Assembly: GCF_010614805.1 (NCBI RefSeq)
Contig: NZ_JAAFZC010000003.1
Location: forward strand, 162,856-226,855
Reading direction: 5' to 3'
Origin: Pseudooceanicola aestuarii
Lineage (GTDB): Bacteria; Pseudomonadota; Alphaproteobacteria; Rhodobacterales; Rhodobacteraceae
Length of the DNA stretch: 64,000 bases
Shown: positions 41,850-51,173 of the stretch, piece after piece
How positions within the stretch are numbered: position 1 is the first letter of the stretch
Layout: each line of letters begins with the position of its first letter
The notes under the pieces: generated by a model
The model's input: only the letters and a program-made list of their open reading frames with translations
What the model was told of the DNA's origin: nothing
Databases searched by the model: none
Position numbers and translations under genes: made by a program

Positions 41850-43658
41850 TCAATCCGAATGCGCCGCGGCGCTGCTCTGGGGCTTTGACATCAGCAGCAG
41901 GGAGCCGGAGACCGCCGCCATCAGAGAGGCCAGCAGGATCGCCAGCTTCACCCCGCCAAGCGCCGGTTCGGTAAAGGCGGCGGAGGCGATGAAGATCGAC
42001 ATGGTGAACCCGACCCCGCAAAGAGAGGCGGCGCCGAACAGCTGCCGCCAGCTGATTTCCGACGACAACCGCGCCCAGCCGGTGCGCACCCCCAGCCAGA
42101 CGAACAGCATGATCCCCAGCGGCTTGCCCAGGTAAAGGCCCAGGATCACACCCAGAACCTCGGGCGCGACCAGGTTCAGCCCCCCGGCCAGCGCGATCCC
42201 GGTGTTGAAGAAGGCGAACAGCGGCAGGATCATGAAGTTCGACCAGCTTTCCAGCCGATGTTGCAGGTGGAAGCCCGGTTCGCGCAGGCGATCGACGGCG
42301 GCGCTCAGCCGGGCCATCGCCAGGGGGCTGACCTCGTCCTTGCCGACTTCGCCCTCGATCACTTCTCGCGCATGGATGGCCACGCCCTCGACATTGGCAG
42401 CCGGGCGCGAGGGGATCAGCGCGGCGGTCAGCACCCCGGCCAGCGTGGCGTGCAGCCCGCTTTGCAGGACGAAATACCACAGGACCACGCCCAGGATGAC
42501 ATAAGGCGTGCGCGCATAGATCCGCGACATGTTCATGCCTGCCATCGCCGCGATCACCACCAGCGCCCAGATCAGCGCATCCAGGTGGAAACCGTGGCCG
42601 TAGAACAGCGCGATCACCACAATGGCACCCAGATCGTCGGCGATGGCCAGCGCGGAGACAAAGACCTTGAGAGAAGTGGGAACCCGGCTGCCCAGCAGCG
42701 CCAGGATCCCGAGGGTAAAGGCGATATCTGTGGCCATGGGTATGCCCCAGCCATGCACCGTGTCCGTACCGAAATTCACGCCGTAATAAATCAGCGCCGG
42801 CACCGCCATCCCGCCCAATGCACCAAGGACCGGCAGGATCGCCTTGTCCATGGTGCTCAGCTCTCCATTGATGATCTCGCGCTTGATCTCGATCCCGACA
42901 AGCAGGAAGAACAGCGCCATCAGCCCGTCATTGACCCAATGCGCCAGGCTGAGGTTCAGCGCCCAGTCGCCAAAGGACAGGCCGACCGCCATGTGGCTGA
43001 CATGGTCGTATATCTCTGCCGCGCCCAGGTTCACCACCAGCAGCGCCGCGATCGTCGCCAGCACCAGCACCAGCCCGGCAGAGGCCGCCCAATGGAAGAA
43101 ATCCTGGCTGGCCAGGTGCAGGCGCAGGCCCAGCGGTTTCGACACCGCCTCCATCACGCTGGTCTCGTCCCAGGTGCCGTCATAGCTGCGGCCGTCGATG
43201 AACATCGCCGGGCTTTGCATCGCGCCGGAGGCCTCGTAGGACTGGAAATGCCGGCGCAGCACGGCGTCGGTCCGGTCGGACCTCAGGTCGGCCATCAGCG
43301 CGACGCTGTCCAGGTCCAGATCGCGGGCGATGCCCCGGATCGTATCTTCGTCCAGGTCGGCGGGAACGCAGAACAAAGCCTCGTGCATCTGCGCCAGCGC
43401 CCCTTGCCAATGGGCGGCAATGGCGGCGCGCGCGGCCAGGTCGGTGCTGTCACCGGACTCGGCCGGCGGGACAAAGCGTACCGCCACCCGCGCCCCCTGC
43501 GCCCCCGGCCGGGCCGCCGCCCGCGACAGGATATCGCGCACCCGTCGTTGCCGGCGGTCGGCGTAGTCGATGAACAGCACGATCTGAACGCGACCGCCCG
43601 GATTGGCGAGGATCAGATCCTCCTGCGGATCCAGGGGGAGGTGGAGTTTGCCGGACAT
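41850..43658 (-). CDS. nhaA: NhaA-type Na+/H+ antiporter with N-terminal cysteine-less DsbA-like domain
   Basis: NhaA exchanges Na+ for H+ across the inner membrane. Residues from about 185 on match NhaA: GWGIPMATDIAFTLGILALL, the Asp pair in SALAIADDLGAIVVIALFYG, and GLHATLAGVLTAALIPSRP. The first 180 residues form a DsbA/thioredoxin-like domain starting LILANPGGRVQIVLFIDYAD. The place of the catalytic CPYC is taken by Asp-Arg-Arg-Gln, while the cis-Pro region SPAMFIDGRSYDGTWD is kept. Such fusions occur in other proteobacteria; the extra domain cannot do thiol redox here. ATG 43658 has AAGG 8 bases upstream; ATG 43664 is in frame. It is convergent with flhB and not part of the flagellar operons. 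Confidence 0.92.
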   Translation of the reverse strand: MSGKLHLPLDPQEDLILANPGGRVQIVLFIDYADRRQRRVRDILSRAAARPGAQGARVAVRFVPPAESGDSTDLAARAAIAAHWQGALAQMHEALFCVPADLDEDTIRGIARDLDLDSVALMADLRSDRTDAVLRRHFQSYEASGAMQSPAMFIDGRSYDGTWDETSVMEAVSKPLGLRLHLASQDFFHWAASAGLVLVLATIAALLVVNLGAAEIYDHVSHMAVGLSFGDWALNLSLAHWVNDGLMALFFLLVGIEIKREIINGELSTMDKAILPVLGALGGMAVPALIYYGVNFGTDTVHGWGIPMATDIAFTLGILALLGSRVPTSLKVFVSALAIADDLGAIVVIALFYGHGFHLDALIWALVVIAAMAGMNMSRIYARTPYVILGVVLWYFVLQSGLHATLAGVLTAALIPSRPAANVEGVAIHAREVIEGEVGKDEVSPLAMARLSAAVDRLREPGFHLQHRLESWSNFMILPLFAFFNTGIALAGGLNLVAPEVLGVILGLYLGKPLGIMLFVWLGVRTGWARLSSEISWRQLFGAASLCGVGFTMSIFIASAAFTEPALGGVKLAILLASLMAAVSGSLLLMSKPQSSAAAHSD

Positions 43659-44245
43659 GCGCATGACCTTTTTTGCTGCTGTTTCGTGGTTGCGCGGGGC
43701 GCAGGCAACCGGAAAAGGGCGCAGTCCCCGGGGTGAACATTTAAGGGGTGTCGCCGGTCAATCCAGTAGGACGTTGGTCCGAATGCACGAAAAGCCGTTG
43801 TCCCTGCCGGGGAACAGGCCTGCGCCCGCGATTGTGGCGCGCCCTTTGAACTCAGCACGGCTAATCATGATTATGTTAATCATTTTCTGCCGTATCCGCG
43901 CGCAGGTCGCGGCCCTCCACCGCAGCGCCTTACGGGCAGGCGGGCCTGTGGGGCGGGCCCGGTGTTTCGAGGCGCGGCACGCGAATCGAACACAAAACCT
44001 CTTCCTCGAACAATACGAACAAAAATCTCGTCGAATAGACGAGTCAGATTCATCTTTTGCACATTTTCGCGCCATTGATTGTATGCACAGAGGAAATATT
44101 CCCCACATCCGATGATCCCGGCATTTCTTTCCCGGCCGAACCTCGCCACTGCAATCCGCCAGACGTCAGGTAAGGGGGAGACCAGGCGGCGCCCTTCCTC
44201 CCCGCGTCACAAGAGAGTCTCCAACCGATCCAACAGGAGCCTGAA
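43659..44245. promoter_or_regulatory. 587-base gap upstream of the ureido/peptide ABC operon
   Basis: This gap separates the leftward antiporter gene and the rightward binding-protein gene and should hold both promoters. Open frames in it (for example from 43603) lack ribosome binding sites and look like chance. It is locally AT-rich around 43861-43885 and 44030-44100. A good ribosome binding site, ACAGGAG at 44232-44238, precedes the ATG at 44246. No tRNA or other RNA is evident. Confidence 0.4.
43862..43873. promoter_or_regulatory. Perfect 12-base palindrome, possible operator
   Basis: TAATCATGATTA is a perfect palindrome in an AT-rich pocket, followed closely by a partial copy, TTAATCATT. 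It may be an operator for the operon to its right, perhaps for the GntR-type regulator at 54628, but GntR/FCD sites vary and it is some 370 bases before the first gene. Weak evidence. Confidence 0.25.
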
Positions 44246-45856
44246 ATGACCATTTCTGCCACGATCAAGGCGCTGAGCCTCAGCGCGCTGATCGCCTCCT
44301 CGGCGGCCTTCCCCGCCATGGCGCAATCGCGCCAGGACGTGATCATCGCCGTGGGCGAACAGGGGCCGAACTCCCTCGATACCCAGACCCCCACATCCAA
44401 CGATTACACCCGCCTCGTCGCGCTGCATGTCTATGACCGGCTGGTCAAGCACGGCGTCAAGACGCTGGAAGACGGCACCCAGGTCTACGACAAGACCCAG
44501 GTCCTGCCCGAACTGGCGACCGAATGGGAGGTCAGCGAAGACGGCAAGGTGCTGACCTTCAAACTGCGCGAGGACGCGACCTTTCACGACGGCTCCCCGG
44601 TGGAGGCGAAGGACGTGAAATGGTCCTTTGACCGCGCGGTGGCCGCAGGTGGCTTCCCGCTGATCCAGATGGGCGCCGGGTCGCTGACCGAACCCGACCA
44701 GTTCGAAGCGGTGGATGAACACACCTTTCGCATCACGGTCCCCGACGGCAACAAGCTGGCGCTGCCGGACCTGACCACGCCGATCCCGATCGTGCTGAAC
44801 TCCGATCTGGCGCTGGAACATGCCACCGAAGACGACCCCTGGGCCACCGAATGGCTGGCCAACAACACCGCCGGCGGCGGCGCCTATGACGTGGTGCGCT
44901 GGACGCCCGGCAACGAGATCGTCTTTCAACGTTACGACGATTGGAAAAACGGCGACCTGCCCGCGATGAAGACCGTCGTCTACCGCCAGATCGCCGCCGC
45001 CGGCACCCGGCGCGCGCTGCTGGAAAACGGCGATGTCGATGTCTCGGTCGGGTTGCCGCCCAAGGACTTCGCCGAACTGGCAGAAGATCCGGGCCTGAAG
45101 GTCATCGGCGTACCCAAGCAATCGGCCATCGTGAACCTGGAAATGAACGTCACCATGCCGCCGTTCGACAATCCCAAGGTGCGGGAGGCCATGGCCTATG
45201 CGATCCCCTATGACGCGATCATGAGCGATGCGTTCTACGGCCGCGCCGCGCCGATGTACGGCGCCGAACCGGGCGCAGGTTATGCCGCCGACTGGCCGGT
45301 CAAAAGCCCCTATTCCACCGACCTTGAGAAGGCCAAGGCCCTGTTGGACGAAGCGGGCTATGCCGACGGGTTCGAAAGCACCATCTATCTGGACCTGTCC
45401 CGCGCCACGGTCCGGGAGCCGATCGCCCTGCTGATTCAGCAGAACCTGAAGAAGATCGGCGTCGACGTGGCGATCGAGAAGGTGCCCGGCTCCAACTGGT
45501 TTTCCAAGATGCTGGAAAAATCCATGCCGATGGCGGTGACCAGCTTCCACGCCTGGCTGGACTGGCCGGAATACCACTTCTACTGGACCTATTACGGCGC
45601 CAACAATTCGGTGTTCAACGTCGCCTCCCATGTCGACGAGACGCTGGATGCCGAAATCCAGAAAGCCCGGTTCGAAGAAGATCCCGCCGCCTATGAAGGG
45701 GAGATCACCAACATCATCGACATGGTGATGACCGAGCTGCCGAAAGTGCCGATCGCCCAGGATTTCATGGACGTCGCCATGCAGACCGACATCGAAGGCT
45801 ATGTCTACTGGTTCCACACCTTCCTCGACTTCCGCACCGTTTCCCGCGCGGAATGA
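44246..45856 (+). CDS. ABC transporter substrate-binding protein, peptide/nickel (SBP_bac_5) family
   Basis: Periplasmic binding component of a DppA/OppA-type importer. The 536-residue product has a signal peptide (TIKALSLSALIASSAAFPAM then AQSRQD). Family motifs include LPELATEWEVSEDGKVLTFK, LREDATFHDGSPVEAKDVKW and, later, EKAKALLDEAGYADGFESTI. Proteins of this family also bind ligands other than peptides. Its genes for permeases and ATPases follow at 47317-51173, after two inserted cysteine hydrolase genes. Given the neighbours, the ligand may be a small ureido compound (biuret, triuret or similar) rather than a peptide; that is inference. A hairpin follows the stop. Confidence 0.9.
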   Translation: MTISATIKALSLSALIASSAAFPAMAQSRQDVIIAVGEQGPNSLDTQTPTSNDYTRLVALHVYDRLVKHGVKTLEDGTQVYDKTQVLPELATEWEVSEDGKVLTFKLREDATFHDGSPVEAKDVKWSFDRAVAAGGFPLIQMGAGSLTEPDQFEAVDEHTFRITVPDGNKLALPDLTTPIPIVLNSDLALEHATEDDPWATEWLANNTAGGGAYDVVRWTPGNEIVFQRYDDWKNGDLPAMKTVVYRQIAAAGTRRALLENGDVDVSVGLPPKDFAELAEDPGLKVIGVPKQSAIVNLEMNVTMPPFDNPKVREAMAYAIPYDAIMSDAFYGRAAPMYGAEPGAGYAADWPVKSPYSTDLEKAKALLDEAGYADGFESTIYLDLSRATVREPIALLIQQNLKKIGVDVAIEKVPGSNWFSKMLEKSMPMAVTSFHAWLDWPEYHFYWTYYGANNSVFNVASHVDETLDAEIQKARFEEDPAAYEGEITNIIDMVMTELPKVPIAQDFMDVAMQTDIEGYVYWFHTFLDFRTVSRAE

Positions 45857-45862
45857 CAGGAC

Positions 45863-45888
45863 CGGGGGGCGGCCCCTTCCGCCCCCCG
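45863..45888 (+). other. Intra-operon RNA hairpin after the binding-protein gene
   Basis: A perfect 10-base stem, CGGGGGGCGG / CCGCCCCCCG, with a 6-base loop CCCCTT lies 7 bases after the stop of the binding-protein gene. There is no T run, so it is not a standard terminator. Hairpins at this place commonly stabilise the upstream transcript and raise binding-protein levels over the membrane components. Confidence 0.5.
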
Positions 45889-45944
45889 ACCCTCCCCCGA
45901 CCCACCTGCCTGCACAGCCATCCACCACCGCAAGGAGCAGCCGC

Positions 45945-46637
45945 ATGACCATCCATGTGCCCGGCCTCTATCCCTGGCCATTCGACGGGGATCTTCGCCC
46001 CGAGAATACCGCACTTGTCATCATCGACATGCAGATCGATTTCTGCGGAACTGGCGGTTGGGTGCATTCACGCGGCGCCGATCTGAGCAACACCCGCCGC
46101 CCCATCGCGCCGCTGCAATCCCTGCTGGCCACGCTGCGCCCGGCCGGATTCACCATCATTCACACCCGCGAAGGCCACCGACCCGACCTCAGCGACCTGC
46201 CGCCGAACAAGCTGTGGCGCTCGCAACAGCTGAACGGCAACGGCATCGGCGCGCAGGGGCCTCTGGGCCGCTACCTGATCCGCGGGGAACCGAACTGGGA
46301 CATCATTCCCGAGCTGACCCCCGCCCCCGGTGAAATCGTGATCGACAAGCCGGGCAAGGGCGCCTTCATGGGCACCGATCTGGAAACCGTGTTGCGCACC
46401 CGTGGCATCCGCAACCTGATGATCGCGGGGGTGACCACGGATTGCTGCGTACAATCCACCCTGCGCGACGCCAACGACCGGGGCTTTGAATGCCTGCTGC
46501 TTGAGGATTGCTGCGGCGCCGCCGAGGCCGCCAACCACGATGCGCAGGTTGAGATATTTCGCCTCTCCAACGGGTTGTGGGGGTCCATCGCGACCTCCGA
46601 CGATGTCATCGCCACCCTGACCGGAGCAGCCGCATGA
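45945..46637 (+). CDS. Isochorismatase-family cysteine hydrolase, biuret/triuret-hydrolase-like (copy 1)
   Basis: The 230-residue product closely resembles biuret amidohydrolase (BiuH; biuret to allophanate) and the related triuret hydrolase TrtA. It shares YPWPFDGDLRPENTALVIID, IIHTREGHRPDLSDLPPNK and IRGEPNWDIIPELTPAPGE. The expected triad is present: Asp in IIDMQIDFCG (about residue 26), Lys in VIDKPGKGAF and the nucleophilic Cys in GVTTDCCVQST (about 169). Start 45945 has CAAGGAGCAGCC upstream. It overlaps copy 2 by ATGA. Which ureide it cleaves cannot be told; the C-terminal region RLSNGLWGS lacks the Gln I recall contacting biuret in BiuH. Confidence 0.8.
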   Translation: MTIHVPGLYPWPFDGDLRPENTALVIIDMQIDFCGTGGWVHSRGADLSNTRRPIAPLQSLLATLRPAGFTIIHTREGHRPDLSDLPPNKLWRSQQLNGNGIGAQGPLGRYLIRGEPNWDIIPELTPAPGEIVIDKPGKGAFMGTDLETVLRTRGIRNLMIAGVTTDCCVQSTLRDANDRGFECLLLEDCCGAAEAANHDAQVEIFRLSNGLWGSIATSDDVIATLTGAAA

Positions 46638-47320
46638 CCGATTTTCCGCAAGTCCGATCCGCCCCCTATGCCTGGCCTTTCGATGGCCGGTTCTCCCCCG
46701 CCGACACGGCGCTGATCATCATCGACATGCAGCGCGATTTCTGTGATCCCGGCGGCTGGGTCTCCCAGCATGGCGCCGATCCCGCCCCGATGCGCGCCGT
46801 GGTCAACCCGATCCGCGCAGTACTGGACCGGATGCGCGATCTGGGGTTCCCGGTGATCCACACCCGCGAAGGCCACCGCCCGGACCTGGCCGATCTGAAC
46901 GAGAACAAGCGCTGGCGGTCGGCCCGCGAGGGGGCCGAAATCGGCACAGCCGGACCCAAGGGGCGCATGTTGACACGGGGCGAACCCGGCTGGGAGATCG
47001 TTCCCGAGCTGACCCCCGCCCCCGGCGAGCCGATCATCGACAAGCCGGGCAAGGGCGCCTTCTACGCCACCGATCTGGAGCAGGTGCTGCACGCACGCGG
47101 CATTCGCAACCTGATCTTTACCGGCGTGACCACCGATTGCTGCGTGCACACCACCATGCGTGACGCCAATGATCGCGGCTTTGAATGCATGTTGCTGGAC
47201 GATTGCTGTGCCGCCTCGCTGGCCCATAACCACGCCGCCATCCTGACGTTCACCACCATGGGCGACGGGCTGTTCGGCACCGTCGGAACCTCCGCCCAAT
47301 TGTTCGAGGCGCTGGCATGA
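46634..47320 (+). CDS. Isochorismatase-family cysteine hydrolase, biuret/triuret-hydrolase-like (copy 2)
   Basis: A 228-residue tandem paralogue of the gene before it, with the same layout: APYAWPFDGRFSPADTALII, IDMQRDFCDPGGWVSQHGAD, VIHTREGHRPDLADLNENKR, IIDKPGKGAF (Lys) and GVTTDCCVHTTMRDANDRGF (Cys nucleophile). By eye the two share somewhat more than half of their residues, so they are not a recent duplication. Two copies suggest two related substrates, for example triuret and biuret. It overlaps both neighbours by 4 bases. Confidence 0.8.
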   Translation: MTDFPQVRSAPYAWPFDGRFSPADTALIIIDMQRDFCDPGGWVSQHGADPAPMRAVVNPIRAVLDRMRDLGFPVIHTREGHRPDLADLNENKRWRSAREGAEIGTAGPKGRMLTRGEPGWEIVPELTPAPGEPIIDKPGKGAFYATDLEQVLHARGIRNLIFTGVTTDCCVHTTMRDANDRGFECMLLDDCCAASLAHNHAAILTFTTMGDGLFGTVGTSAQLFEALA

Positions 47321-48330
47321 TCCGCATGATCGGCAAACGTTTCCTCAGCGCGATCCCCAGCCTGATCGGGGTGATCATCATCACCTTCGTGATCAGCCAC
47401 ACGCTGCCCGGCGATCCGGCGGCCTATTTCGCAGGCCCCTCCGCCACGGCAGATTCCATCGCGGAGACGCGGGCCCGACTGGGGTTGGACCAGCCGCTGA
47501 TCGTGCAGTTCGGCGCCTATGTGGGCGATCTGGTGCAAGGCGATCTGGGACGGTCCTTCAATTCCGGCCAGCCGGTGCTGACCGACCTGGTGCGGCGCCT
47601 GCCCGCCTCCTTCGAGCTGACGCTTTATGCGTTGGTGTTCGCCATCGTCGTGGCGGTGCCGCTGGGGCTATGGGCGGCGGTCAATCCCGGCTCCTGGATC
47701 GACCACCTGTGCCGGGGCACGGTAACGGCGGCGGCGGCCTTTCCGTCGTTCTTCACCGCGCTCGTCCTGATCTTTGTCTTTTACTACAAACTCGGCTGGT
47801 CGCCCTCGCCCATCGGACGGCTGGCGATCTATTTCCCGATCCCGCCCACCATAACCGGCTTCTTCACCATCGACGCGCTGATCGCGGGCGACATCGGCAC
47901 CGCCCGCGCGGCGATGGGGCAGCTGATCCTGCCGGCGATCTCCCTTGGCCTCTTCGCGCTGGCGCCGCTGGCACGGATGACGCGGGCCTCGATGATCGGG
48001 GTGCTGGGCAGCGAATTCATCACCACCGCCCGCGCCGAGGGCCTGCCCCGCCGCAAGATCCTGTGGACCTACGGGTTCCGCAACGCACTGCTGCCGGTGG
48101 TGAACATCCTGGGCATGATCTTTTCCTTCCTGCTGGGGGCCAACGTGCTGATCGAACAAGTCTTTGGCTGGCCCGGCATCGGATCCTACGCGGTGGAGGC
48201 GGTGCTGACCTCGGATTACGCGGCGATCCAGGGCTTTGTCGTGATGATGGCCGTCCTCTACATCCTGCTGAACCTCGGGGTGGATATCCTGAACATGCTT
48301 GTCGATCCGAGGGTGCGTTACGATGACTGA
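47317..48330 (+). CDS. ABC transporter permease, DppB/OppB type
   Basis: The 337-residue inner-membrane permease begins with the family start RMIGKRFLSAIPSLIGVIII and TFVISHTLPGDPA. It has the conserved VLGSEFITTARAEGLPRRKI (EAA loop, about 229-248) with FRNALLPVVNILGMIFSFLL after it. About six membrane helices are seen. It overlaps the preceding hydrolase by 4 bases and the next permease by 8, so the importer and hydrolases are made together. Confidence 0.92.
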   Translation: MIRMIGKRFLSAIPSLIGVIIITFVISHTLPGDPAAYFAGPSATADSIAETRARLGLDQPLIVQFGAYVGDLVQGDLGRSFNSGQPVLTDLVRRLPASFELTLYALVFAIVVAVPLGLWAAVNPGSWIDHLCRGTVTAAAAFPSFFTALVLIFVFYYKLGWSPSPIGRLAIYFPIPPTITGFFTIDALIAGDIGTARAAMGQLILPAISLGLFALAPLARMTRASMIGVLGSEFITTARAEGLPRRKILWTYGFRNALLPVVNILGMIFSFLLGANVLIEQVFGWPGIGSYAVEAVLTSDYAAIQGFVVMMAVLYILLNLGVDILNMLVDPRVRYDD

Positions 48331-49213
48331 CCAGACCAATCCCGCCCCCGCCGCACGGGCGCCTTCGGCGCTGGCCAATGTCTGGTCCGGCTTTGCCCAT
48401 GCGATGCGGTCCAACCCGCTGACGGCCTTTGCCATGGCGCTGTTCGTGATGTTCGTCCTGGCCGCCGTGCTGGGCGAGGTGATCGCCCCCTACGATCCGC
48501 TGGCGACGTCCTCGGACACATTGCAACCGCCCAGCTGGGCACATCCCTTCGGCACCGACCAGTTGGGCCGCGATATCCTGTCGCGCACCATCGTCGCCAC
48601 GCGGGTGGATTTCGGCATCGCCATTGCGGCGGTCGGCATCTCCTTTGTGCTGGGGCTGGGGCTGGGGTCGGCGGCGGGCTATTTCGGCGGCTGGACAGAC
48701 CGGCTGGTCGGGCGGGGCGTCGACACGATCATGGCGTTTCCGCTGTTCGTGCTGGCCATGGGTGTGGTCGCGGCCCTGGGCAACACGGTGTGGAACATCG
48801 TCTACGCCACCGCGATCATCAACCTGCCGTTCTACATCCGCTTTGCCCGCGCAGAGGTGAACAGCCGCCGCGATGCCGGCTTCGTGGAGGCGGCGCGCCT
48901 GAACGGCAACGGGTCGGCGCGCATCCTGGCGGTGCACCTGGTGCCCAACATCCTGCCGCCGATGATGGTGCAGGTCTCGCTGAACCTGGGCTGGGCGATC
49001 CTGAACGCGGCCGGGCTGTCCTTTATCGGGCTGGGCGTGCGCCCGCCGACGCCGGAATGGGGGATCATGGTGTCCGAGGGCGCCAATTACATCTTCTCCG
49101 GCGAATGGTGGATCTTCTTCTTTCCCGGTTTCGCGCTGGTTCTGGCCGTCTTCTGCTTCAACCTGCTGGGCGACGGGCTGCGCGACATCATTGACCCGAA
49201 AGGCCGCACATGA
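48323..49213 (+). CDS. ABC transporter permease, DppC/OppC type
   Basis: The 296-residue partner permease has the DppC N-terminus (FAHAMRSNPLTAFAMALFVM), the typical WAHPFGTDQLGRDILSRTIV (about 72-91) and the EAA-loop region with RDAGFVEAARLNGNGSARIL and AVHLVPNILPPMMVQVSLNL. ATG 48323 gives an 8-base overlap with the upstream gene; a start at 48299 lies inside it. It overlaps the ATPase gene by ATGA. Confidence 0.92.
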   Translation: MTDQTNPAPAARAPSALANVWSGFAHAMRSNPLTAFAMALFVMFVLAAVLGEVIAPYDPLATSSDTLQPPSWAHPFGTDQLGRDILSRTIVATRVDFGIAIAAVGISFVLGLGLGSAAGYFGGWTDRLVGRGVDTIMAFPLFVLAMGVVAALGNTVWNIVYATAIINLPFYIRFARAEVNSRRDAGFVEAARLNGNGSARILAVHLVPNILPPMMVQVSLNLGWAILNAAGLSFIGLGVRPPTPEWGIMVSEGANYIFSGEWWIFFFPGFALVLAVFCFNLLGDGLRDIIDPKGRT

Positions 49214-50187
49214 CCCCGGTTCCCATTCTCGATATCCAGAACCTCAAGGTTGATTTCGGCACCCGCGACGGCACTGTCCATGCGCTTGAAAACGTGTCCT
49301 TCCAGCTTGCGCGGGGGGAGACGATGGGGCTGGTCGGCGAAAGCGGTTCGGGCAAATCCGTCTCCGCCTATGCGGTGATGCGGCTGCTGGGCGGGTCGGC
49401 GCGGGTGACGGCGGATCGGATGAACGCCGGCGGGGTCGACCTGCTGGCCGCCACGGATGCCGAGGTCGCAGCCCTGCGGGGCAAGCGGATGACGATGATC
49501 TTCCAGAACGCGCGGGCGGCGCTGAACCCCATCCGTTCCATCGGGGAGCAGATCGTCGACGTGCTGCGCGCCCACCGCGCCCTGCCCCGCAAGGACGCGG
49601 TCAAGGCCGCCATCGCCGCGCTGGCCGAGGTGCGCATCCCGGATCCCGAACGCCGCTACCACGCCTATCCGTTCGAATTGTCGGGCGGCATGTGCCAGCG
49701 GGTCATGATCGCCCTCGCCTTTGCCAGCGAACCCGAGCTGCTGATCGCGGATGAGCCGACCACCGGGCTGGACGTGACCACGCAGGCGGTGATCATGGAC
49801 CTGATCCGGGAGAAATCCTCGCAACGGCGGATGTCCACCATCCTGATCACCCATGATCTGACGCTGGCGTCGGAATATTGCGACCGGTTCGCGGTGATGC
49901 ATGCGGGCCATATCGTCGAACAGGGCACCACAGGCGATATCTTCGACCGGGCCGCGCATCCCTATACCAGCCTGCTGATGAAGGCGACGCCGCACGGCGC
50001 CTCCCGGCTGGAGGATCTGGCCGCGATCCCCGGTTCCCTCCCCGATCTGCGCCGCGACCTGCCGCCCTGCCGGTTCATCCATCGCTGCCCGCGCGGCACG
50101 GAGGCCTGCGCGGCGCCCCTGCCCTACCGCCCGCTGGACGCCACGCATGAAGTGGCCTGCCACATGCCATGGAAGGAAAGCGCATGA
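49210..50187 (+). CDS. ABC transporter ATPase, DppD/OppD type
   Basis: The 325-residue ATPase has Walker A GLVGESGSGKSVSAYAV (about 37-53), signature LSGGMCQRVMIALAFA (about 157-172) and Walker B LLIADEPTTGLD. The C-terminal oligopeptide-transporter extension has Cys residues in CRFIHRCPRGTEAC (about 297-310). It overlaps permease and second ATPase genes by 4 bases each. Confidence 0.95.
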   Translation: MTPVPILDIQNLKVDFGTRDGTVHALENVSFQLARGETMGLVGESGSGKSVSAYAVMRLLGGSARVTADRMNAGGVDLLAATDAEVAALRGKRMTMIFQNARAALNPIRSIGEQIVDVLRAHRALPRKDAVKAAIAALAEVRIPDPERRYHAYPFELSGGMCQRVMIALAFASEPELLIADEPTTGLDVTTQAVIMDLIREKSSQRRMSTILITHDLTLASEYCDRFAVMHAGHIVEQGTTGDIFDRAAHPYTSLLMKATPHGASRLEDLAAIPGSLPDLRRDLPPCRFIHRCPRGTEACAAPLPYRPLDATHEVACHMPWKESA

Positions 50188-51173
50188 CCGCCGCCCCGCT
50201 TCTGGAACTGGAAGACCTGGAAAAGATCTACCCGACGAAATCCGGCCAGCTGCACGCGGTGGACGGGGTGAACCTGACCATCGCGCGGGGCGAAAGCCTG
50301 GGGCTGGTAGGCGAATCCGGCTGTGGCAAATCCACGCTGGTGCGGGTGCTGTCGCGGCTGATCGACCCCACCGCCGGCGCGATCCGCATCGACGGGCAGA
50401 GCATCGGAGAGATCCCGGCCCGCCAGTTCGGCCGCCACGATCAGCGCAAGCGGATCCAGGTGGTGTTCCAGGATCCCACCGACAGCCTGAACCCGCAGTT
50501 CCGTATCTTCGACAGCATCGCCGATCCGCTGCGCCGTCTGGGGGGCCGCACCTCTCGCGCCGAGGTGACAGAGGCCGTGAACGAGGCCGCCCGCATCACC
50601 CGCCTGCCGGAAGAATTGCTCAGCCGGTATCCGCACCAGCTGTCGGGGGGGCAGAAGGCCCGCGTGGGCATCGCCCGCGCCATCATCCTGCGCCCCGACC
50701 TGCTGATCCTGGACGAGCCGACATCGGCGCTGGATGTTTCGGTCCAGGTGGTCATTCTGCAACTTTTGGGAGAGTTGCGCGAAACGCTGGGGATGAGCTA
50801 CCTCTTCGTCAGCCATGATCTGAACGTGGTCAAGCTGGTCTGTGACCGCGTGGCGGTGATGTATCTGGGCAAGATCATCGAATGCGCCCCGGTGAAGCAG
50901 ATCTTCGAGCGGCCCGCGCATCCCTATACCCATGCGCTGCTGTCGGCGATTCCGGGCAGTGACGCGCAGGGCCGCGTGCGCCTGAACGGCGAACCGCGCA
51001 GTCCCATCGACCCCGATCCGAATGTCTGCCGGTTTCACGGACGCTGTCCCATCGGGCAGGATCTTTGCGCGCGCGCGGCCCCGCCGCTGACGCAGCTGGG
51101 TGCCCATTCCGCCGCCTGTCACTTCCGTCTCGACCAACCGCAAGATCAACCACAAGAGGAGATCCCCGCATGA
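50184..51173 (+). CDS. ABC transporter ATPase, DppF/OppF type
   Basis: The 329-residue ATPase has Walker [18 protein letters not shown] (about 43-59), signature [14 protein letters not shown], Walker [18 protein letters not shown] and the C-terminal [17 protein letters not shown] 50184 is preceded by GGAAGGAAAG and overlaps DppD by 4 bases. Together the five transporter genes make a complete peptide-type importer. It overlaps the amidase gene by ATGA. Confidence 0.95.
   Translation: MTAAPLLELEDLEKIYPTKSGQLHAVDGVNLTIARGESLGLVGESGCGKSTLVRVLSRLIDPTAGAIRIDGQSIGEIPARQFGRHDQRKRIQVVFQDPTDSLNPQFRIFDSIADPLRRLGGRTSRAEVTEAVNEAARITRLPEELLSRYPHQLSGGQKARVGIARAIILRPDLLILDEPTSALDVSVQVVILQLLGELRETLGMSYLFVSHDLNVVKLVCDRVAVMYLGKIIECAPVKQIFERPAHPYTHALLSAIPGSDAQGRVRLNGEPRSPIDPDPNVCRFHGRCPIGQDLCARAAPPLTQLGAHSAACHFRLDQPQDQPQEEIPA

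Noticed and set aside
42258..43736. 492-codon open frame antisense to nhaA
   Set aside because: Shadow of the antiporter gene with no ribosome binding site and no recognisable domain.
43603..44115. 170-codon open frame in the gap before the ABC operon
   Set aside because: It begins inside nhaA, has no ribosome binding site and gives a basic, motif-free product.
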